NCBI GenBank assembly: GCA_038503035.1
Contig: JAVSML010021663.1
Span: forward strand, 1 to 64,000
DNA from: Crocodylus rhombifer
Lineage: Eukaryota > Chordata > Crocodylia > Crocodylidae
Length of the DNA: 64,000 nucleotides
Direction of reading: 5' to 3'
Part shown: positions 58,342 through 64,000 of the stretch, in pieces
Layout of the letters: each line of letters starts with the position of its first letter
How positions within the stretch are numbered: the stretch's first letter is position 1
Translations under genes and position numbers: made by a program
Notes under the pieces: model-generated
The model's database searches: none
Told to the model about the DNA's origin: nothing
What the model saw: the letters and a program-made list of their open reading frames with translations, nothing else

Positions 58342-59489
58342 GTATGCAGAAGCATTTTGGATGTAACATGAGATGCTTTGATCTTTAGCTACCTGCCTAC
58401 TTCCTTTTATCGTGTGATTTGTGGAATGTAGAAATTCTTACCTTGCAGACGAAGTGAGTTTGACCATATGAATTATGTGCTAATGTTACTCTTTATGTAA
58501 ATAGTTCTAAACAAATTCATGTGAACTGTCTAAGCAAAGTACTGTATTAATTTTATGGTCTTATAAACTGAAGCTGCCCCAGTCCAGCATTGTTATTCTT
58601 ATGCATTATATTGTCAGTAGTGCCTTGAAGTTAAGCAGTATGCAAACTCAGATACATTTATTAAAGGAGGAAGGACACAGGCCTATAGCCCAGCCTTTTA
58701 TTTGCTTGCATCTTAAAACATGAGAACAAACATTAATCCCCAAATTTATCTGGGTACCCACAACAGCACAACATAGATTCTAACCTATGCTGGCTGGGGA
58801 GACTCGAGAGATGGGAGGAGGGTGGCATGCAGATTGGCAACAGGTCTTGAAGTTGCTGAGTTCTCCAAATTTACATTCAGCCCATACAATATTTATAGGT
58901 GGCTGGCTTTAATATTCTAATAAATGATCCCTGATTTGGTTTTATTTAAATGTCTTTGTTTCACTGAAACTTTTGGAACTGGACTGAACCAGATCTCTTG
59001 TGGACTTGGAAGGTGTCAATTGGTTGGGATTTATATCCTTGGGAAAGAAGGAAGGTTTCTTATCTCCTTTCCTTCCCCATTGTGGAATGCTGTTCCTGTT
59101 TCTTCTTTACCTTACTATATGGTCTTATCAGACAGGCTTTTTTATTTTTACAAGTTATGTAAGCATGTTAACAACAAGATATCTATTATAGGAAAATAAC
59201 ATCTAATACATTTGGTTACATCAATCACTACTACTACTATTTTAAGGTAAAGCTATGGTATAACACATATGGATTATTTAATGTGTGGTCTTCTCTTATC
59301 TTCAGTTAGGCCTTGTGCTTTGTTTAATTGTGTTCGATGGTTTCTTCTACTTACTGACCAAGTTAGTTGTCACATCTGCAGAGGTTCAAACTGCTGTTAC
59401 TCGGAAACAGGTTTTAGGCTTTCTGCTTAGCAGCACTTCTGCAGCTTAGCCGCTAGGCCCCTTGAAAATGGCCAAAGCTGGCAACAAAG
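58342..59489 (+). other. MTMR3 intron, start
   Basis: The intron runs off the window. I looked for the next MTMR3 exon up to 64000 and did not find it. No repeat recognised in this part. Confidence 0.4.
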
Positions 59490-59780
59490 TGAAAGATGCA
59501 GCACTGATGTATTGGTGGGGATTTATTATAGGCCACCAAATCAGAAAGAAAAGATGGATAAGGCATTCTTCAGGCAGGTAACAAATCTATCCAAAAGCTA
59601 TGGGATGGTACTGATGGGAGTCTTCAATTTTCTGGATATCCACTAAAAAAAACCAATGCAGCCAAACCTAAAAAGTCAAGTTGGTTCCTAACTTGTGTGA
59701 AGGACAACTTTATCTTTTAGAAAATGGAGGATACAACTAGGGAATCATCTGTCTTTGATCTTGTCCTTCTTCTCTCATAT
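59490..59780 (+). mobile_element. Ancient CR1-type LINE, endonuclease part
   Basis: Reads VYYRPPNQKEKMDKAFFRQV, then LSKSYGMVLMGVFNFLDIH and RESSVFDLVLLL: the second half of an APE endonuclease, with the catalytic GDFN altered to GVFN. Several stops. The element probably continues at 60640 after an insertion. Confidence 0.65.
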
Positions 59781-59984
59781 ATTTCATTTCCCCCTCTACA
59801 TACCATTAATGTGGCAGAGCCACTCAACTGCTTTATCATTGACCCTTGTCAGATCCTGCATCCTGAGTGCATGGGTATGCTACACACATGAGCAGGTGGT
59901 CAGCCCTCTATGGTGCATCACCACACTCACACATATTGGACTGTCATTTAAGCCAGTCTTATAGGTGGCATTAAAGCATCCAGC

Positions 59985-60640
59985 TCCAGACCAAATCTGT
60001 TTAGTTTAATCCATAACTTGCAGGGAGCTCATACCTGGACAGATAAGGTGTTGAGTTGCTTATGAAGCGCTTGACTTCTGGGGTCCCAGAACCAGACACA
60101 GCTGCTTTTCTTAAATCTCAGCCCCCTAGGGTCCCTGACTTGAGCAAGGCTGCTTATGTACCCCTCAGCCTCCTGGGTCCCCAACCCAGACTCAGTTCTG
60201 CTGCTGTTCAGCCCCCTTATGGTCCCTGACCTCTATAGTGCTCTATGCAGGGTTCCTCTTGGGCACCCCTGTGGTCTCCATGTTGCTCCTGTAGCCACAA
60301 TCCAGTCCTTTGGTTCCGGCTTAAATGTAACACAAATACCAGTGACCACTTTCAACAAAATCTTCCCCACCTTTGGGTTTGTGCCTTCCAGCAAGCCCTA
60401 CCACTCTGTGGGCTCTCACCTCCCAGCTCCTGTGGGTGGCTTAGGTGCTTGCCAAGCTGCCTCTTTCAGCCCCTCACTCCCTGGGAGCTCTGCTCCCTAC
60501 ACCATGCTAGGGTCAGACTACCCACCTTCCTTCTGTTGCTGGGCTTACATGCTCTGGAGCACTGCCTCTTCTGGTCAGGTGCCACCCCAGTCAGGCACAG
60601 GTTTTTCCTCTTGGGCTTAATAGTCAGCCTGCCCTTCCCT
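59985..60640 (+). repeat. Dispersed GC-rich repeat, copy 1
   Basis: The part at about 60430-60600 (GGTGCTTGCCAAGCTGCCTC, GAGCTCTGCTCCCTACACCA, GAGCACTGCCTCTTCTGGTC) aligns in order with about 63030-63180. It sits between two pieces of an old CR1, so it looks like an insertion. It could be an LTR; no protein domain. Confidence 0.5.
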
Positions 60641-61010
60641 GTTGCAGTTCAACCCAGCTGTTTGCAGATTGGAAAGTTGGGCTACAGTTAACAGGATGAA
60701 GTTCAGTGCAGACAAATACAAGGTGCAACACCTTTGGAGGAATAATCAAAAAACACATATAAAATGGGTGACATCTGGCTGGATGGCAGCGCTTAAAAAA
60801 AGGACAGACACCTTTTCTGTCATGAAGTTTCAATGGCTTGAAGTTGCAAAGTAAGTTTAGATTGGATATCTGGAAAAAAATCTTCACTGTTAGAACAGTG
60901 AGGCAGTGGAATAGATGTCTAATCTTGTCATGATCCATACATGTCTAGGGAAGTTGTGGACTGTGCATCACTGGAAGAAGAGGTTAAAGAGCCACTGCTT
61001 GTGGATGATC
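60640..61010 (+). mobile_element. Ancient CR1 LINE, RT thumb region
   Basis: LESWATVNRMKFSADKYKVQ and HLWRNNQKTHIKW (RT thumb) are followed by an equivalent of LDIWKKIFTVRTVRQWNR (about 60860-60915). Multiple stops. It fits as the continuation of 59490-59780. Confidence 0.6.
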
Positions 61011-61194
61011 TAGAAGTAGCTATGTCTGTGTTCTACTGTGGGTATTTCCCATGCTTCTGGGCTTTACTGGTTGTCCCCGCGCCCCTTTCTGCTACATTTA
61101 TCAAGAGTGGTTTTAAGCCTTCCTTAGGTGCTGGCTACAGCCAAGGCTGGGGACTTTGACTGGTATGTGCCAATGTTCCTGCTGGGACCAAAGC

Positions 61195-61600
61195 CAGAGG
61201 TTCCTGGCTGGAGGGTCTTGCCCCTCCACCCAGGGCCGGACTGATCACCATATTTGGTGTTAGGAAGGAATTTTACCCTATGGTCAGATTGGTGTGGACT
61301 GAGGGTTTTTGCCTTCCGTAGTGGGCGGGGGGTGACCCTCTTCCTGGGATCTCTTGAGCATGTGTTGACAACATTTCACAGAAGCGGGATGTTGGCTGCC
61401 GTGGTTCCCCTGGTTTACCTGTTGCAGATTAGGGTGTTATGTCTGTGTCGTGTTAGGGTTGAGGATAGGCTTGGGTAGAGTTTAGATTATGGATTATATA
61501 GGCTGGTTTGGATAGGGATGATCTTGCTTTAGGAAGAGGTTGGACTCTCTGACCACTGGAGGTGCCTTCCAACCCTACTTCTCTAGTTACTGTACATTTA
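61195..61600 (+). mobile_element. Ancient CR1 3'-tail region
   Basis: The right part reads AGGAAGAGGTTGGACTCTCT and GGTGCCTTCCAACCCTACTT, then CTCTAGTTAC: a diverged CR1-type 3' end. It plausibly ends the old copy begun at 59490. Confidence 0.5.
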
Positions 61601-61885
61601 ATTTAATACTTGCATAATGAAGTACTAACTTATGCTACTGTGCTTCTTGCAGTAGGTTGCGCTACCATGGAATAGTCCCAACACACGGGTCAGTTTGTGA
61701 TGCTTATTGCACAGTAGCATATTAGCGCGGTTTTTGTCTGGCACATTATTGTGCAGTGTTATTAGGATACTGCTCATTAAGCATCTTGTATAGACGCATC
61801 CAGTATAACGTGCAGTATGGCTGTCATACTCACTGAAGCATGCTGTATGAGTGTGGTATGGCACTCACATATTCACCTCTAGTCA
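61600..61885. repeat. Possible MITE fragment
   Basis: Contains GCATCTTGTATAGACGCATC, an inverted relative of the GGGCATCTATACAC and GGGTGCATCTACA ends seen at 7231 and 34210, plus GCAGTATG/CATGCTG motifs. No clear pair of ends. Confidence 0.3.
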
Positions 61886-62559
61886 CTACTGGAAAGAAAA
61901 GCTATGACACTACACAGATTGATGCAATAAAAGGAAGTTGTTTTTTGTCACAAGAATCTGACATTTTCAGGCTCGATGGCCTCTCGGTCATATTATCTGT
62001 TGTTATGTTTTCTAGGTAAGGTTTTGGGGTTTTTTGTGGAAGTGGTGATTGAAATATTGTGAAGCATCACCAGGTCATAACCACAGAATTTGTCATTTGA
62101 GGAAGCTGGTTAATGAATATGAAGCATGTAAGCATATTGGGATTTTGGAACCAGGAAGACAATTACCTGAAAATCTTCTGGATTTGATAACAGGCTAGCA
62201 ATATGTCATTAGTAAGCCACAGAAAGACATTTGGGCTAAATTTTATTTCACCTTCACATGCCACTGGCAAATGCATGGCAACAAATTGGTCATTTTTGCC
62301 AGTGTAACAAGACCAGTGCCCAATGGTGTGGTAACGTTCCCTGGTGGACATGGGGCTCCTGCTCACTCTTATCTCTTGGGGTGCCCTACCCTATGGCTCA
62401 TCTGCCACACCTTGATGTTCAAAAAAGGATTAGGAGGCTGCTCTACGGGCCCAGAGTGAATCCAGTCCACTGCCAATCTGCCTTCAGCCAGTCCATCACA
62501 GCTCTTCAATCCCTATTGATGCCTTAGGACACCAGACACGTTAAGGACTATTCATGGCC
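61886..62559 (+). other. MTMR3 intron, unassigned
   Basis: No exon, RNA gene or named repeat recognised. Confidence 0.4.
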
Positions 62560-63190
62560 TTAGTCTGCCCCCATAGCAACTCTCATGCCCTACAGATTAT
62601 ACCACCCCACCACAGTGCTTCGTCTTTTTGGGCTTCTAGACCTTTGTTGGCCTTTCTGGCTCTGGCCCTTTTTCTCTAGCTATGCCCCTCTCAGCCTTGG
62701 CCCACAGTGTCAGACTTTGATTTCTGGGCTCCATCCCCAGTCCTGCCCCTTCTTGGGCTCTGGGTCCTCTGGTCCTGTTCTTGCCCCTTTCTGACTCAGG
62801 CTTTGGCTTTCTTACAGCCCTGTGTCTAGCAGGGCTGAAAGCTTGCCGTGCTCCTCAGGCACCCCGTGACCTCCTCTTCACCCCTTACAGCCATACCTGG
62901 TCCACCACTATAAACCAGAACAAAAAGGCAAGCAACTGCTTTAAAACAAAAACCTCCCCCACTCTAGTTAAAACAAATAATTGGCCAACCCCCTCTCTTG
63001 AGCTCTCACCGCTCCACCTTCAGTGCATTTTGGTGCCTGCCAGGGTGTCTCTTGCAACACCTCTCTCCTGAAAGCTCTGTTCTCTGTAATGCACTGGTCC
63101 TGACAGCTGCCTTCCTCCAGATGATGGGTTTAAATGACCCGGAGTGCTGCCCCTTTTGGGTCAAGTGATGCCCTAATCTGGTCATGATGC
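62560..63190 (+). repeat. Dispersed GC-rich repeat, copy 2
   Basis: Direct-orientation relative of 59985-60640. The best shared stretch is about 63030-63180: GGTGCCTGCCAGGGTGTCTC, AAAGCTCTGTTCTCTG, GAGTGCTGCCCCTTTTGGGT. Open frames here are by composition. LTR or composite repeat; not resolved. Confidence 0.5.
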
Positions 63191-63760
63191 ATCAGGCCTG
63201 CCCTGTGCTGCCAGGCTGCACTGCTCTGCAGCCATGCTATATGGGGGCTGCCCATATACACCTGTGCTGGGATGGGGGCACCAAGAGCTAGGTCATGGGT
63301 GTGTGCTTTGCCTCCCTCCTGGGTCGGGCTGGTCACAAAACACTGTGTAGGGAGTGCTTTGTGGCTCTGCCCTGGCCCTGGCCCACCCATCCTTTTCCAG
63401 GGTGTCACTCCCTACCCACCCTCTCCATCTGTGGTCCCAGCAGTGGGTACGGGGTGGAGTGGCCAGGGTGCCCAGGCAGCAGGGCCAGGGCCAGCAGCAG
63501 CAGTGACACTAGGAGTGGCAGCTGGAAGGAGGTGCTGCTGGTGGGCTGCTAAGAAGCAGAGTCTCTGGCCATCGGACCACCGTAGCCCCTCTGTATACCC
63601 AGGGGCAGCAGAACCATCTGCATGTGTCGCAGCCCAGGCTGCCCCCTACACCTGTGCTGGGCAGGACCAAGGGACCTGTTGCGGGCCAGAGAAAAATTCC
63701 TTGGTGGGCGAGTTCCAGCCCATGGGGCATATTTTGCCCACCCCGATGTAGTCCTTCCCT
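63191..63760. mobile_element. Probable hAT MITE with GC-rich core
   Basis: The right end TTTTGCCCACCCCGATG (ending about 63737) is, inverted, close to CAGGGGTGGGCAAAAT of the elements at 35190 and 41268. The GC-rich core precedes it; the left end was not found. Confidence 0.4.
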
Positions 63761-64000
63761 ACCTTGTAGGCTAGTGGTTAGGGCACTTGGAGTAGGCATT
63801 TCTCAGAGTAATCTCCAACTCTCCTCTTGAAACTGGTCTGCTGAATATTAAAATTTACTGGGATAGTTTCTGCCCCACTGAGGAAGGGTCTAGGGACTAC
63901 ATTTTGGGACTTACCCTTACATGCATGTCTGAGCAGTTCTGTTCCACCCAGGAGAGCATGTAGCAATAGTGGAGCCACTGAGCATGCTCAGTAAGGATGC
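63761..64000 (+). repeat. tRNA-like SINE fragment at window edge
   Basis: GCTAGTGGTTAGGGCACTTG resembles a tRNA A box as found in SINE heads. No convincing B box follows. Window ends here. Confidence 0.3.

Noticed and set aside
60156..60691. Two overlapping frames of about 150 codons
   Set aside because: They lie in the dispersed GC-rich repeat and have no recognisable domain.
58342..64000. Next MTMR3 exon
   Set aside because: I searched for the sequence following RPG in the known protein and found no match with splice borders.
1..64000. CRISPR array, operon, Shine-Dalgarno or prokaryotic features
   Set aside because: Sequence is vertebrate nuclear DNA with spliced exons and interspersed transposons; no such features exist here.

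Overview
This window is vertebrate nuclear DNA, and most likely from a reptile: crocodilian first choice, turtle possible. The argument is the mix of repeats. CR1 LINEs are the main retroelement, from nearly full-length to ancient. There are many short hAT, Tigger-like and Harbinger-like non-autonomous DNA transposons, Penelope and R2-type remnants, and MIR-like SINEs. There is no L1/Alu signature, and nothing prokaryotic.

The one host gene I recognise is the 5' part of MTMR3 (myotubularin-related protein 3, an inositol 3-phosphatase family member) on the + strand. A probable 5'-UTR exon lies at 17905-17985. The exon at 24977-25055 ends exactly in the ATG. Four further coding exons follow at 34075-34164, 40491-40607, 49344-49426 and 58175-58341. 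All have AG/GT splice borders and join in frame to give the first 153 residues, the N-terminal PH-GRAM region. The rest of the roughly 1,200-residue protein lies beyond the right edge. Everything else is upstream or intronic sequence.

Layout. 1-17904: upstream or far-5' intron, with a nearly complete CR1 (about 3125-7003), two diverged copies of an unnamed terminal-inverted-repeat element (1161-2430 and 12566-14528, the second with a Tigger-like MITE and a CR1 nested in it) and several hAT and Harbinger-like MITEs. 17986-24976: a decayed hAT transposase on the minus strand (about 20221-22130), a GC-rich repeat with a 3-unit tandem array and an old CR1. 25056-34074: a Tigger-like MITE (27523-28477), a structurally complete but dead hAT transposon with TIRs and TSD (28602-32094), and a minus-strand remnant of an R2-clade LINE (about 32360-33170). 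34165-40490: MITEs and a Penelope-like element remnant with a decayed GIY-YIG domain and a hammerhead-like 3' tail (38825-39615). 40608-49343: a hAT MITE in inverted orientation to one in the preceding intron, and MIR-like SINEs. 49427-58174: two CR1 copies facing tail to tail (50630-50990, 51404-53010), a poly-C/minisatellite tract and an APE-type LINE with a C-terminal zinc-finger-like end (54990-57490). 58342-64000: ancient CR1 pieces and two copies of a GC-rich dispersed repeat.

The transposon genes all carry stops or frameshifts and none looks active. I did not find a novel functional gene system. The most unusual items are the R2-clade remnant, the Penelope remnant with its hammerhead-like tail, and the paired TIR element copies, one of which is an unoccupied-site control for the insertion in the other. 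All family names come from reading the sequence; no database search was run.
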